Shown: positions 9,693 to 20,801, counted from the stretch's first letter. The stretch: 64,000 nt of DNA from Fodinicola feengrottensis (GCF_010993775.1 NZ_WOTO01000007.1:62001-126000), one strand, 5' to 3'. The notes: a model not told the origin generated them from the sequence alone. Made by a program: numbers and translations.

Positions 9693-11840
9693 GTGCGGCC
9701 GTTGACAGGGACCGATCCGCGGGCGTTGGCGGCTATCTGTTGTTGTCGCGCCTTGGATCGGGCGGCATGGGCGTGGTTTATCTGGCCCGTTCCGCTGGCG
9801 GCCGGCTGGTGGCCCTGAAAGTGATGGACGAGGAACTCGCCGCCGAACCCGCGTTCCGGCAGCGTTTCCGTCAGGAGGTCGATGCCACCCGCGTGCTGGC
9901 CGGCGCCTTTGCCGCGCCGATGGTGGAAGCCGATGTCAGCGACACGGCGACCATGCCGTGGCTGGCCACCGCGTACCTGCCCGGCATTTCCTTGCAGGAG
10001 ACGGTGACTCGGCATGGGCCGCTGCCAGCAGCGACGGTGTGGATGCTCGCCGCTGGTTTCGCCGAAGCGCTCGCGGCGGTCCATAGAGCCGGGATTGTGC
10101 ACCATGATCTGACCCCATCGAATGTCATGCTCCTCACCGACGGGCCGCGGCTGATCGACTTTGGTCTGGCCGCCCTGGCTGGCGCCAGTTCCCGCACCCG
10201 TACGGCCGAGCCGCTGGGCTCACCAGCGTACGTTTCGCCTGAGCAGGCACTCGGTGAAAAGGTCGGCACCGCCAGCGACATGTTCTCGTACGGTGCCGTG
10301 CTGGCATTCGCCGCCACCGGCGCCGGGCCGTTCGGAGATGGGCCGGCCCACACTCAGCTTTATCGGGTAGTCAACGAAGAACCGAGTCTGGCAGCGGTGC
10401 CCGATGAGCATCTTCGGCAGTTTTTGGCCTATTGCCTCGCCAAAGATCCGGCTGTGCGGCCAACTTTGCAACGAGTGATGCAAGGGATGGAGCCGATCGT
10501 GCGGCAGGTGGCCGCCGCCGGTGGTCACTGGCTGCCGCCGGCGGTGCTGGTCGAGATCGCGGATCGGACTCGTACGGCCGAAAACGCCACTCTGCCGGCC
10601 CGCTATCGGCCTTACGTCTCGGCCGATGACACCGCCTTCGGGCGATTGATCAGCCGGCGCACGCTCTTTCGGGGCGCTCTCGGCCTCGCTGGCGTGGCCG
10701 CCTGTATCGGCGGTTGCAGCACGTTCGTGGCAGTCAAGCATTCCGTGCGATATCCATGGAGCTTCGACGAAGAAGGCGCGCATCTGGTGGTTGCCGGCAA
10801 CCTGGCCTTCGTTTTCACCGCGCCCGACAACCTGTATGCCCTGGACGCCCAGACGGGGCGTCAGCTCTGGACGGCGAAGACCAGGGAATATCCCGACCGA
10901 CCCGACATCGTGGTGGCCAATGGAAATGTTTATGTTTTCACTGGCAACGAGACCAACGTCTTCAACGCGACTACCGGTCGGAGCGCCTGGGCTAACAGTG
11001 ACGCGTGGTACGGCCCGGCGACAGTCTCGGGCGACACTCTTTACTACCAAGGTCCCCTTCCCGACAACTCTCTCACCGCCGTTGATGCCCGCACGGGGGG
11101 GGGTTGAGCGCTGGCACGGCCTCGCCCTAAGCGGCCTGATACCGCCACTGGTGTGCGGCCAGATCGTTGGTGTAGTGGACGACGGAACAATGGCGATCCA
11201 TGGTATAGACGCGCGCACTGGGAAACAGGTGTGGTCTTACCAGACGGGTTCAAGTTCTTCCCTGGACGCGAAGTTTCTCGCTGGCCGTGATCATTTCTAT
11301 TATGGCAACCAAGGTCGGTTCCTCGCGATCGGCGCCGCCAGCGGAAAGGTGAGTTGGCAAACGACGGGGCCAGTTGCCGCGCCGGTGCTGGTGGGCAATA
11401 CCTTCTACCTCGGAGCGCAGGGTGGCACTCTGCACGCGTACGACGCCACCAGTGGAAAACTCAGATGGGCTTTCCCGGTTGGCGCCGAAGATGACCAGTT
11501 TGGCGCCGGCACCCAGCCGACGGAGGCCGACGGGATGGTCTATTTCCATGGCAGCAAGGACAAAGCCTTCGGGCTGGTCGCCGCCTCCGGGAAGAAGGTG
11601 TGGGAGCTGGATGTGTCCAACCCGAACGTGCCAAACGGTGCGCCGGCAGTGCTCAATGGCGTTGTTTACGTCATCCAGGACGAAAATTATGTCAAACAGT
11701 TGGCCGCGGTGGACGCCCGCACCGGAAAGGTGCTGGACACCCGGGAGCTTTCCGACTTTGGCGAGCTGACGATCGCTGGCCGGGAGCTGATCTACGTCCA
11801 AACGGGGGCGGGCATCGTCGCGCTGAGGGCGGTGCGGTGA
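9693..11840 (+). CDS. Membrane Ser/Thr protein kinase with PQQ-type propeller sensor (frameshifted)
   Basis: An N-terminal kinase domain (about residues 12-275) has the glycine loop LGSGGMGVVYLAR, Lys in LVALKVM and DFG in LIDFGLA. The catalytic loop is HHDLTPSN instead of HRDLKPSN. A charged linker and SRRTLFRGALGLAGVAACIG (near 10652-10720) anchor it, and the outer half has repeats such as LYALDAQTGRQLW and LHAYDATSGKLRW, a PQQ-like beta-propeller. It probably senses an external signal and phosphorylates Ser/Thr inside. Breaks lie near 9733 and in the G9 run at 11095-11103. GTG 9693 follows GGGAGG, and the start PLTGTDP matches the next gene. Its stop overlaps that gene's start by one base. 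Confidence 0.85.
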
Positions 11841-13930
11841 TGGAACCGTTGACTGGCACTGATCCGGCCTTCATCGCGGGCTATGAGACGCTCGGCAGGC
11901 TGGGCGCTGGTGGGATGGGCGTGGTCTATCTCGGGCGTGCCCCCAGCGGCCGTTTGGTGGCTGTCAAGGTTATCCGGGCCCGGTTTGCCGGGGATCTGGA
12001 GTTCCGCGCGCGATTCCACCGTGAGGTTGCCGCGGCTCGGGTGGTCAGCGGTGCTTTTACCGCGCCCGTCATCGATGCTGACCCAGACGCCGACCAGCCC
12101 TGGCTTGTCACCGCGTACGTGGCAGGGCTCGCGTTGGATGAGGCGGTCCGCGATTTCGGTCCACTGCCGGTCCAAAGCGTGCGTACGCTCGCCGGAGGTC
12201 TGGCCGAAGCACTCCGGTCCATTCACGCGGTGGGTCTCGTCCACCGAGATTTCAAGCCCTCCAACATGTTGCTTGCGGCCGACGGGCCACGGGTGATCGA
12301 CTTCGGGATTTCCCGCGCGCTGGACGCGAGCAAGCTCTCACCCAGACCGGTTTCCTGGTCGGCTCGCCGGGATTCATGTCCCCCGAGCAAGCCGCTGGTC
12401 AAGCGACGGGCCCCGCCTCAGACGTCTTCTCGTTTGGTGCCGTATTGGCGTATGCCGCGACTGGGCGGGAACCTTTTGGCGGCGATGGCCCGATGCCCGC
12501 CCAGATCTACCGAACGCTTTACACCGAACCAGACCTCACTGGCCTGGATACCCCTTGGCTGCGCGAGATTACCCTTGCCTGCCTGGACAAACAGGCCGAG
12601 CGGCGACCGACGGCCCAGCCGCTGTTGGACTTCCTTTTGGTGTCCGCGCCACCGAGCCCGGCTGGCCCCTGGCTCCCGCCGGCGGTCATGGCCGCTTTGG
12701 CGCAACGCGTGCAACAGTCCGAGCACCTGCTCGAGATTCACCGGCTGGCCACTGAAAAGGCCGCCGCCGAACGGCGACGGAGGTCGCGGCGAGCGGTCAT
12801 CAAGGGTGCCGCGGGGGTGGCCGTACTGGCCGCTGTCGGTACGGGTTCGGTGGTTCTCATCGTCGAGAACTCGATACCGCCCCGGAGTCCGGAGTGGTCA
12901 GGCCTGCGGGTCACCACCACACCGTTGTCCCCGCCGAACCCTGGTGGTTGGAACTACACGAAAGAAGCGCAACTGGCCGGCCCGCACGGCAGTGTTGGCA
13001 TCTCGTGGTCGGCGGTCGGGGATGAACTCGACTCCCACGAGGCGGCGGATCTGCACACGTCGGCGATACGAGCGCGGCCCGGCCAGAAACTGCTCGTCGC
13101 GGCCGTTGATCAGATGGTCACCTACGCTGCTTTTCCACCGGGCAAGGCAAACCCTGTTGTCGTTAAGCTCAAAGTGGGAGACCAGTCGACCGACCTGAAG
13201 AACCTGCCGCTGTCGGAGAATTCCTCGACAACCCAAGTGATTGTGGTGGGCGCGGCGCCGACGACGCCAATACGTCTCCAGTTGGTCGATGCCGGCCGGA
13301 TGGCCGAGATGGACCTGCGGACGGCAAAAGTGATCGACAATCCGTACCAACAGTTCCAGTCCGACGCCGCCTGGACGGGATCAGCGACGGCGACGGCCTT
13401 CTTTTATGGCCAACCAGTGACCACCGAAAATCTCCGCTTCCGTCGGACTGTCGACCAGCAAACAAGTCGCATCGATCGTCAACTACTTTCCTGGCAACGG
13501 CTGGGCGCCTCCGGGAAAGGCTTTCCTCGCCGTGCCAGCACCCGTCCTTTACGGCAGCTTTCTCTATCCGACCGAAGTTCAGTGCGACGACTCCACCGCG
13601 TTTTCCTTCCATCTGCCCAGTGGGGCGGTGGTGCCCGCCGACCGGCATGCCCGTACGACCATCCTGTTGGACACTTCGGGGATCACACCTGTGCCGGTCA
13701 CCTTCCTGGTGCCCGCCGACACTCGCGGCGGGCGCATCGTGCTCGACCTGAGCAAATCGCAGCTGAGGGACATCAGTTCCTCGGGGGCCACGACCCACCG
13801 CTGGCAGAAGGCACCCACTTTCGCACTGCCGCTCAAGTTCCCCGAGCTAGGGTGCGGCCTTGACAGGCCCGGCGGAACCACCTTAGCTAAAGCGATTAAG
13901 TGGACGTCCGACGCGTCGCGCTGGGGGTAA
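11840..13930 (+). CDS. Membrane Ser/Thr protein kinase with unrecognised extracellular domain (frameshifted)
   Basis: A paralogue of the preceding kinase: both begin with PLTGTDP and share GGMGVVYL. The kinase domain (about 12-270) is canonical, with VAVKVI, HRDFKPSN, VIDFG and MSPEQAAG. A basic linker ends in SRRAVIKGAAGVAVLAAVG (near 12784-12840), a single membrane helix with a twin-arginine pattern. The outer part (about 300 residues) is beta-rich with WNYTKEAQ and SAVGDELDSHEAADL; I do not recognise it. Frame breaks lie near 12335 and 13450. ATG 11840 overlaps the upstream stop, implying translational coupling. The GH85 gene follows 5 bases after the stop, so the three genes probably form one operon. 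Confidence 0.85.
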
Positions 13931-13935
13931 CGCCG

Positions 13936-16181
13936 ATGTCAGCACCGCAAGCTCGGAATGACGACGAGGTCCGGCGCGGAGGTCTCAGCCGTCGGGGATT
14001 CCTCGTGGCGGCAGGCGCCGCTGGCCTGGTTGCGGGGATGGCGGGTCCGGCGTGGGGGCCGCCGAGCCGGCCGCGGCCGGTAGCATCGCACCGGTCTGGC
14101 CGGGTACGGCAGGCGGTTTTCCGGGTTTCGAGGTGGACACGTCGGCGAAAATCGCTGATTTGCTGGCGTACGTGCCGGAAAAGGACCCGGATGCGAAGTT
14201 CTGGCGATCCCGGGTGCCGTTGGCGGCACGGATTCCGGCGCTGACCCAGGCTCAGGCGCAGCCCGCGTTGGACCCGCGGACCCGGGCGACGAACCTGTCG
14301 CAGGTCTACATGCCGCTGACCTCCGACCAGGCCCGCTATAACCCCTCCGACGGCACCGACTATGCGGTGACCACTCAGCATGCGGACAAGGCCGCGGAAT
14401 TCCAGTACGTACGGTATGGCACCTCGGTCAACGTCTATGTGCCGCGGTTTTCCCAGTATCAGGACATTTTTAGTGGCTGGCCGGCCTCGAACGAGTCGAT
14501 TACCTGCCTGCCGAACCCGGCATACGTCGACACTGCCCACCGCAACGGCGTGATCGCCCTCGGAGCGATCGGCAACCCGTACATGTCGGCTGGCGACCCG
14601 CACGGTTTCCTTGCGCAGGACGAGAGTGGCCGGTTTGTGGTGGGCGACAAACTCGTCGATCTGGCCGCTTTTTTCGGCTTCGACGGTTACTTCCTGAACT
14701 TCGAGGAGTCGGTGCCAGTCGCGCAGGTCGCGAAGATCATGGCGATGTTCGGTGCGATGAAGGCGCGTGCTTCCCAGCTGGGGCTGAAAACCTTCCACCT
14801 GCAGTGGTATGACTCGCTCGGCGTCGACGGCAACCTGTCGTACCAGAACGCGCTCACCGCGGTGAACGAAGGCTGGCTGCTGGACGGGCACTGCGACACC
14901 ATCTTCCTGAACTACTGGTGGGGTCAGCCGGAGGTCGACAGCAGTGTCACGCAAGCGAAGAAGGCTGGCCTTGACCTGCTGAACTCGGCGTTTTTCGGCA
15001 TCGAAATGGAAGGCGGCGGGTGGCAGGGCCAGCCGCCGGTGGACCCGACCGGATACTGGGCCAAGGCGACCGCACCGGTGCCGGCGAACGGGAGCGCGCC
15101 GGCCAAGGCGAGCGTGGCGATGTTCGACGCGGTGCAGGACACCGTTCGCTGGAGCCGACAGCAGGCGGCCGACCCGAGTGTCCCGGCCATCGCGGCGGCG
15201 ACCTACGACTACGAGCGCCGGTTTTGGTCAGGTGCGGCGAAAAAATCCGGCCGCACCAGTGCCTGCGGGCGCCAACTTCGGGGCCGCGAATTTCTTCGCC
15301 GAGCGGTCGGTGATCGGCTCGGTTCCGTTCGTGACTCGATTCGGCACCGGCCAGGGCACGGCGTTCTATCTCAACGGCGACAAAGTTGGCGACGCACCTT
15401 GGTTCCATGCCGGCATCCAGGACTTGCTGCCGACCTGGCAGTGGTGGACCAAGCCGTACGCTGGCGGCAACGGCTCCGCGCTGACGGTCGACTACGACCA
15501 CACGACCGCATTCACTGGCGGCAATTCGGTGACTATCTCCGGGAAGCTGGGCCCAGCGAACGGAACCGAGGTGCGGCTGTATAAGACCGCGATCTCGGTG
15601 GGTGGCTCCGCATTAACGGCCAGTCTCGTTTACCAGGCCAATGCCGGCAGCCTGGTCAGCCTGGGGCTGACTTTTCAGGACCGGGCGGGCGCCACCGAGT
15701 GGCTCCCGTTGTCCGGCGCGGTGCGCGAAAATCTCGGCAGGTGGACCCGCGCGACGGTCGACCTTGGGAGGTTCGCGAATCGTACGATCGCCGCTCTCTC
15801 GGTTGGCGTTCACAGCCGTACGGGCGTCACGACTGACTGCCTCGTACGCCTGGGGGAGCTGATCATCGACGCTCCCGGCCGCTGCCGCCCCGGACCCAAA
15901 CCTTTGGGCTTCGCGCTGGAAAAGTCGGCCGTCAACTCGGCGCGTACGGCCGCCCAGTTGCGACTGACCTGGGAATTGGACAACACCGTTTGGTATTACG
16001 ACATTCTCCGGCACCATCCGGGCGGCGGTTGTACGTGGCTCGGCCGGATCAGCGCTGACGCGTACCACGTCAGCGCGATGCCCCCCGCGTTGGTCAGGAA
16101 AAGATGACCAGCCTCAGCCTGCTGCCCACCGATTTCCACGGCGTACCAGGACTCGAAGCCACTCTCGACTTCCGTTGGTAG
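13936..16181 (+). CDS. Tat-exported GH85 endo-beta-N-acetylglucosaminidase (frameshifted)
   Basis: About 750 residues. The N-terminus has a twin-arginine signal, LSRRGFLVAAGAAGLVAGMA. The GH85 barrel follows: YMPLTSDQARYNPSD, DTAHRNGVIALG, and the catalytic region FDGYFLNFEES, where the Glu is the expected acid and the Asn two before it the usual helper; HLQWYDSL and IFLNYWWG also fit. The C-terminal part is beta-sandwich-like (VTISGKLGP, LVYQANAGS). GH85 enzymes cut between the two core GlcNAc residues of N-glycans, outside the cell. Breaks lie near 14080, the A6 run near 15240, and the C6 run near 16082; reading past the last gives the stop at 16181. Confidence 0.85.
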
Positions 16182-16811
16182 TTAGTGGAAAACAATCGCG
16201 TGGCCGGTCGCGACACTGATGCGGGCCGCTTCATGGAGGGTGAGCCAGACCTCCCATTCCATCCGGAACGGGTGGTCTTCGGGCACCGCGGCGACCCGGG
16301 CCGCTTCCGCGTCGGAAAGAGTGCCGTCGCTGGTCAAGACGACGATGCCGAGCGGCTCCGCGCAGTCCACGAGTTCGGCGAGCAACCGCTGGCTTGACCC
16401 GGTCAGGACGCTGTCCACCTCGACCGGTTCCGGGAAGTCGACCGGGACGTACGTGCCGTCGCAATCGGAGTGGTAGATCAGATGTGACGTGAAGTCCATC
16501 GCCACCTCGTCGACGAGGTCATCGTCCGCTGAGAGCTCGTCCGGGCTGGACACCGGCGGCACCGGCATTTCCAGGATGATCCGGGCGTGCACGCGGCGCA
16601 GGTAGTGGATGAGTGAGTACGAGAAACCGTCCAGCGCGGCCCGGTTTCCGGACAGCGGTGCCGGCGTTGGCTCCGCCCAGACGATGCCCTCGGTGGCCAG
16701 CCCCTCGCTGAGCAGAGCCATCGACTTTCGGGCGTACTCAACGCCTTCGTCGTCATAGCCGACGAAACTTTGTTCAAGACCAACGGTCACAGACAATCCC
16801 ATGCGCGACAC
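16182..16811 (-). CDS. Hypothetical acidic protein
   Basis: An intact 209-residue soluble protein, strongly acidic, with no signal peptide, helix anchor or recognised domain. It begins MSRMGLSVTVGLEQSF and contains YEVWLTLHEAA-like C-terminal helical sequence. A GTG at 16811 or ATG at 16802 could be the start; no strong ribosome site helps to choose. It converges on the GH85 gene with no gap and diverges from the DUF1003 gene. Composition and codon use match the neighbours, and its long intact frame supports a real gene. I assign no function. Confidence 0.6.
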   Translation of the reverse strand: MSRMGLSVTVGLEQSFVGYDDEGVEYARKSMALLSEGLATEGIVWAEPTPAPLSGNRAALDGFSYSLIHYLRRVHARIILEMPVPPVSSPDELSADDDLVDEVAMDFTSHLIYHSDCDGTYVPVDFPEPVEVDSVLTGSSQRLLAELVDCAEPLGIVVLTSDGTLSDAEAARVAAVPEDHPFRMEWEVWLTLHEAARISVATGHAIVFH

Positions 16812-16931
16812 AGTAAAGGTGAGGACAGTGCCGGCGCGGCCCCAAAAGGGCAGACAAAAGACTCGTGTCGCCGAGCGGCGACAAGCCGAAACCGAGATCC
16901 TTTACGTCAGCCAACAAGAAGGAGCTGCCAC

Positions 16932-17344
16932 ATGAGCACGTCCACCGCCGCTGCCACGCCGCTGCACCACCCGGCCGTCGTCGAGCACCTCGCGAAGCGG
17001 GCCAGCAGCATCCAACTTCGCGTCGCGGACGCCATCACCAAGTTCGCCGGCTCGATGATGTTCGTCTACATCCACGCGATTGGCTTCGGCCTCTGGATGC
17101 TGTTCATCGAGCCCAGCCCCTGGCCCACGCTGACCCTCGTCGTGTCGCTCGAGGCGATCTTTCTGTCCACGTTTGTGATGATCGGCCAGAACCGGCAGGC
17201 CGAATTCCAGCAGATAAAGGCGGACCACGACTTCGTCGAACAGGAGTTGGAGCTCAAGACAAACACCGAGCTGACCCGCGCCATCCACGTCATGACCGAG
17301 GAACTGCACCGCCGGCTGCTGACCACGCCGGAGGAACAAAATGA
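16932..17344 (+). CDS. DUF1003 family membrane protein (3' end frameshifted)
   Basis: A protein of about 137 residues of the DUF1003 family, with two membrane helices (FAGSMMFVYIHAIGFGLWML and TLTLVVSLEAIFLSTFVMI) followed by the family signature GQNRQAEFQQIKADHDF and a charged helical tail. Function is not established. ATG 16932 follows AAGGAG. As given, the frame continues through the downstream tRNA-Tyr gene and its terminator to about 17576, which is not credible; adding one A to the A4 run at 17338-17341 puts TGA 17342-17344 in frame after ...TTPEEQK, a normal end. The extension should not be annotated. Confidence 0.8.
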
Positions 17345-17356
17345 CCGCAACAAGAA

Positions 17357-17387
17357 AACGGCTCCGGACCGGAGGTCAGGAGCCGTT
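17357..17387 (-). terminator. Intrinsic terminator of tRNA-Tyr
   Basis: AACGGCTCC and GGAGCCGTT pair across a 13-base loop; on the minus strand the hairpin is followed by TTTTCTTG. It lies just downstream of the tRNA. Confidence 0.75.
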
Positions 17388-17393
17388 CACAGC

Positions 17394-17478
17394 TGGTGGC
17401 GGGTGTTGGGTTTGAACCAACGTAGGCTGAGCCGGCGGTTTTACAGACCGCTCCCTTTGACCACTCGGGCAACCCGCC
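17394..17478 (-). tRNA. tRNA-Tyr (GTA)
   Basis: An 85-base type II tRNA including encoded CCA. The acceptor GGCGGGT pairs with the 3' ACCCGCC, the anticodon loop reads CTGTAAA giving GTA, and the long variable arm and TTCAAACC T-loop are present. Confidence 0.95.
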
Positions 17479-17638
17479 AGGGATCTTGCGTGTTCAGTTG
17501 TCGATCTTGCCAGCACGCCCACGCCGGGTGCCCAGTGGGTCACTCGGCCCGTACGCACCGGCCTGAGGCAGGATAACGAACGTACCGGGACCGGTTGCAC
17601 GCCGGCCCCGCCGTCAGTGCGAAAGGGAGTGGGTAGCG

Positions 17639-18130
17639 GTGGCAGACCCGTCGTTCGATGTGGTGAGCAAGGTCGACCGTCAGGAGTTCGACAATGCCCT
17701 CAACCAGGCGTCGAAGGAGCTGTCCAACCGGTTCGACTTCCGTGGTACGGGTGCGTCGGTGGCCTGGACGGGCGAGGAGGCGCTGACGATCGAAGCGTCG
17801 ACGGAGGAGCGCGCGAGCGCGGCCCTGGACGTTCTCAGGGAGAAGCTGATCAAGCGTGGCATCAGCATGAAGGCGCTGGACGCCGATGAGCCAGCGGTGT
17901 CCGGGAAGATCTACAAGATCAAGGCGACGATCGTGCAGGGCATCTCGTCGGAGAACGCCAAGAAGATCGCCAAGGCCGTACGAGACGCCGGTCTCAAAGG
18001 TGTGCAGGCGCAGATCCAGGGTGACCAGCTCCGGGTGACTGGTAAGAAGAAGGACGACCTCCAGGGCGTCATCAGCCTGCTCAAAGAGGGCGACTTCGGC
18101 ATCGCCCTGCAGTTCACCAACTACCGCTAG
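17639..18130 (+). CDS. yajQ: YajQ family nucleotide-binding protein
   Basis: An intact 163-residue member of the YajQ/DUF520 family, the usual length. It has the N-terminal [20 protein letters not shown], the middle [13 protein letters not shown] and the C-terminal [13 protein letters not shown] characteristic of the family. Members bind nucleic acid and, in some bacteria, cyclic di-GMP; the role in actinobacteria is not settled. The GTG start follows GGGAG. It converges with htpX, and tRNA-Tyr lies upstream on the other strand. A GGDEF-EAL protein is encoded further downstream (about 25-27.6 kb), but a functional link is only speculation. Confidence 0.92.
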   Translation: MADPSFDVVSKVDRQEFDNALNQASKELSNRFDFRGTGASVAWTGEEALTIEASTEERASAALDVLREKLIKRGISMKALDADEPAVSGKIYKIKATIVQGISSENAKKIAKAVRDAGLKGVQAQIQGDQLRVTGKKKDDLQGVISLLKEGDFGIALQFTNYR

Positions 18131-18133
18131 CGG

Positions 18134-18999
18134 TCAGCGGCGGTAGCCGGCCATTTCCTCCAGCCGGCGGATCCGCTCCGGCATGGGGGCGGGTGGGTGG
18201 AGAAGAGCGCGGTGAGGCCGCCGCCGCGGAACGGGTTGGCGATCATCAGGTGGCTGGTGGACACCAGGCTCGACTGCTCGGGCAGCGGCAGCGAGGCGGC
18301 GCCCATGTCGATCTTGCGCAGCGCGCCGGCCAGCGCCAGCGGGTCGCCGCTCAGCCGGGCGCCGTCGGCGTCCGCCTCGTACTCCCGGGAGCGGCTGATG
18401 GCCAGCTGTACGAGCCCGGCCGCGATCGGGCCGAGGATCAGCATCACCAGCCCGACCAGCGGATTTGGCCGGTCGTCGTCGCCGGAGCCGCCCATCGGGA
18501 TGAACCAGGCCAGGTAGCCCAAGTACGTGATCATGCTGGCCAGCGCGCCGGCCACCGACGACGTCAGGATGTCGCGGCTGTAGACGTGCGACAGCTCGTG
18601 GCCCAGGACGGCCCGCAGCTCGCGTTTCTCCAAGACCTGCACGATGCCCTCGGTCACGCAGACGGCCGCGTGCCGAGGGCTGCGGCCGGTCGCGAAGGCG
18701 TTCGGCTGGTTCGTCGGGCTGACGTACAACCGCGGCATCGGCTGCCGGGCGGCGGTCGCCAGCTCTCGGACCATCGAGTAGTACCAGGGCGCCTGCGCCT
18801 CGCTGACCGGGTAGGCCCGCATCGACCGCAGCGCGATCTTGTCCGAGTTGAAGTAGCTGACCCCGTTCACCACCAGGGAAATCGCCAGCGCGATCAGCAA
18901 TCCGGTGGTGCCGCCGAGCGCGTACCCAGCCAGCAGGATGATCCCGGACAACCCACCGAGCAACACCGCCGTCTTCAAGCCGTTGTGATGGCGGTGCAC
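18134..18999 (-). CDS. htpX: HtpX-like M48 zinc metalloprotease (frameshifted near end)
   Basis: A membrane protease of about 288 residues for quality control of membrane proteins. It has two N-terminal helices ([17 protein letters not shown] and [13 protein letters not shown]), the zinc motif [13 protein letters not shown], two more helices, and the third ligand Glu in [13 protein letters not shown], followed by [10 protein letters not shown] and FSTHPP. The last 16 residues ([16 protein letters not shown]) are in another frame; the break is near 18195. The start is GTG 18999 after GGAGGGG. Length and motif order match HtpX. It converges with yajQ, 3 bases apart. Confidence 0.92.
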
Positions 19000-19300
19000 A
19001 ACCCCTCCTGCGCATGTACGAAAACCCAGCGCCCGTCCAACGCCTGGCTCGTCACCGTACGTTCCCGCACGCATTATCCGCGCACCAGCACACCGCCCGC
19101 ATTTCGCCATCCCGGCCCAACCCCCCCCCCCACCGCGTGCCGGTGCACCAGGCGAACGCCGTGGATACCGACGTTCTCCGCCCGGCTCAACCCGCGTACC
19201 GGCGACCCTGTGGACGCGGTGGGTACGGAGGTTCTCCGCTCGCCTTAGTCCCATCGCGTACCGGGACCACGTGGACGCCGACCCCGCCCGACCCACCCCC
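19000..19300. other. Intergenic stretch with degenerate tandem repeats and a C11 tract
   Basis: No credible gene. It holds an eleven-C run (19121-19131) and two imperfect direct repeats of about 60 bases (around 19141-19200 and 19201-19262), each containing GTTCTCCGC and ending GCGTACCGG. It leads into the structured tandem repeats. Confidence 0.5.
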
Positions 19301-19683
19301 CACCGCGTCGGCCGTCAGGCCGACCAACTCGCGCGCCCGGGGTGCCCGCTTTTTTTGGGCGTCCCGTCCGGCGCGAGTTGACGCGCGCGGCAGGTACTGC
19401 CGCCAGAAACACTGCCGACCTTCCCCGCCCGACCCAACCCCCACCGCGTCGGCCGTCAGGCCGACCAACTCGCGCCGCCGGGGTGCCCGCTTTTTGGGCG
19501 TCCCGTCCGGCGCGAGTTGACGCGCGCGGCAGGTACTGCCGCCAGAAACACTGCCGACCTTCCCCGCCCGACCCAACCCCCACCGCGTCGGCCGTCAGGC
19601 CGACCAACTCGCGCCGCCGGGGTGCCCGCTTTTTGGGCGTCCCGTCCGGCGCGAGTTGACGCGCGCGGCAGGTACTGCCGCCA
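19301..19683 (+). repeat. Structured element family A, three tandem copies
   Basis: Three near-identical units begin at 19301, 19442 and 19581 (period 141 then 139; the last lacks the tail). Each has hairpin 1 (GTCGGCC/GGCCGAC), a long central hairpin with outer stem CAACTCGCG/CGCGAGTTG and inner stem GGGTGCCC/GGGCGTCCC around a T-rich loop, then hairpin 3 (GCGGCAG/CTGCCGC), followed by CAGAAAC. Copies with a different central stem occur at 31464, 32031 and 36540. Open frames across this region are artefacts of the repeat. Confidence 0.85.
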
Positions 19684-19965
19684 TAAGCACAGACCCACCC
19701 GCCGCACGAGGGAGTAAGAGGGAATGCGACGGATGGGCCTGATCCGTGGGCGCCCTGATGGGCGCGCTATTCAGCTTTCTCTACTACAGACGCCCGAGTT
19801 GTCGAAAAGGTTGGGGCGACTTTTGCCGGGTAGTCAACTGCCTGATGGTGCATGACAAAGTGGACAGTCGGCACGAACTTCGCGCCTGTGGGCGGAATGT
19901 CTGGTTTGTCGCGAGGATGGTTCGCAAACTGGGCGAACGACGTTTCCTTGGAGGGTGTTCTGCGG

Positions 19966-20782
19966 ATGGTGGATCTCGGGTACGAGGCTGGGAAGCCGTT
20001 TGAGCTGACCGTTGAGACGGTGGCCGAGCGGCCAGGGGTGGTGATCGCGGACTGCCGTTTCGAGAACGTCGAAGGCGAGCCGGTTGACGCGTATCTGGTG
20101 TCGCCCAAAGACGCGCCAGCGCGGGCCGGCGTGGTCTTCCAGCATTCGACTGGCGGACGGGTGGGCTTCCTGGCGGAGGCGATCCGGGTAGCCGAAGCCG
20201 GCGGGGTGGCGTTGTCGCTGCCAGTGACCTACCAGGCGTCCGGCGAGCAGGCGCCGATGATCCGGCAGTCGATTTACGCGATCCGCAGGGGTGCGGACAT
20301 CCTGCTCCAGCGGACCGACCGGATCGGCTGCGTCGGGCACAGCGCGGGCGCGATGATGGCCGGCACCGTCAGTGGCCTCGACGACCGGTTCAGCTGCTTC
20401 GTTTTCGAGGTCGGGCTGTCCGGGCTGAGCTTCCACTACCGAGACAGTCAGCACCCCATGGTGCAGGCACAACGCGCGACACACACCGCCGGACGAGTTT
20501 GCCGCGCTACTGGAGTCCATAAGTCCGTACGACGCGGTGCGTTTCATCGCCGACGCGGCGCCGACCCCGTTGCTGTTCCAGTCTGCCCGGTTCGACATCG
20601 GGGTCAGCGTGGCCGAGTCGGAGACGTTCTTCGCCGCCGCTGGCGAACCCAAGGAACTGCGGTGGTACGACACTGGCCACGAGGCCAACGATCCGGCCGT
20701 CTACGCCGACCGGGCGCGGTTCCTCGCCGAGCACCTGGACCTGCCGGCCTTGCCCGAAATCCTGGCCAACCGGCTCGCCTGA
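19966..20782 (+). CDS. Alpha/beta hydrolase, dienelactone-hydrolase-like (frameshifted)
   Basis: About 272 residues, cytoplasmic. A beta-strand/oxyanion region (APARAGVVFQHSTGGRVGF) is followed by the nucleophile elbow CVGHSAGAMMAG with Ser, then PTPLLFQSARFD (acid strand) and DTGHEAND with the catalytic His near the end. The pattern fits the dienelactone hydrolase/X-Pro peptidase-like branch, but the substrate is not predictable. The frame breaks near 20485, between HPMVQAQ and FAALLESISPYDAV. I chose ATG 19966 because GGAGGG lies 10 bases upstream and the conserved region begins there; an upstream ATG at 19852 would add 38 unusual residues. mtnA follows 20 bases later. Confidence 0.7.
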
Positions 20783-20801
20783 CGTCAGTACGCTTACTGG
20801 T

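Noticed and set aside
19301..19683. Possible CRISPR array
   Set aside because: Unit length is about 140 bases, there are no unique spacers between short repeats, and whole units are near identical; no cas genes nearby.
19014..19717. Several open frames on both strands over 19.0-19.7 kb
   Set aside because: They are translations of the tandem structured repeat in different frames; products are Arg/Pro-rich, repetitive and lack ribosome sites.
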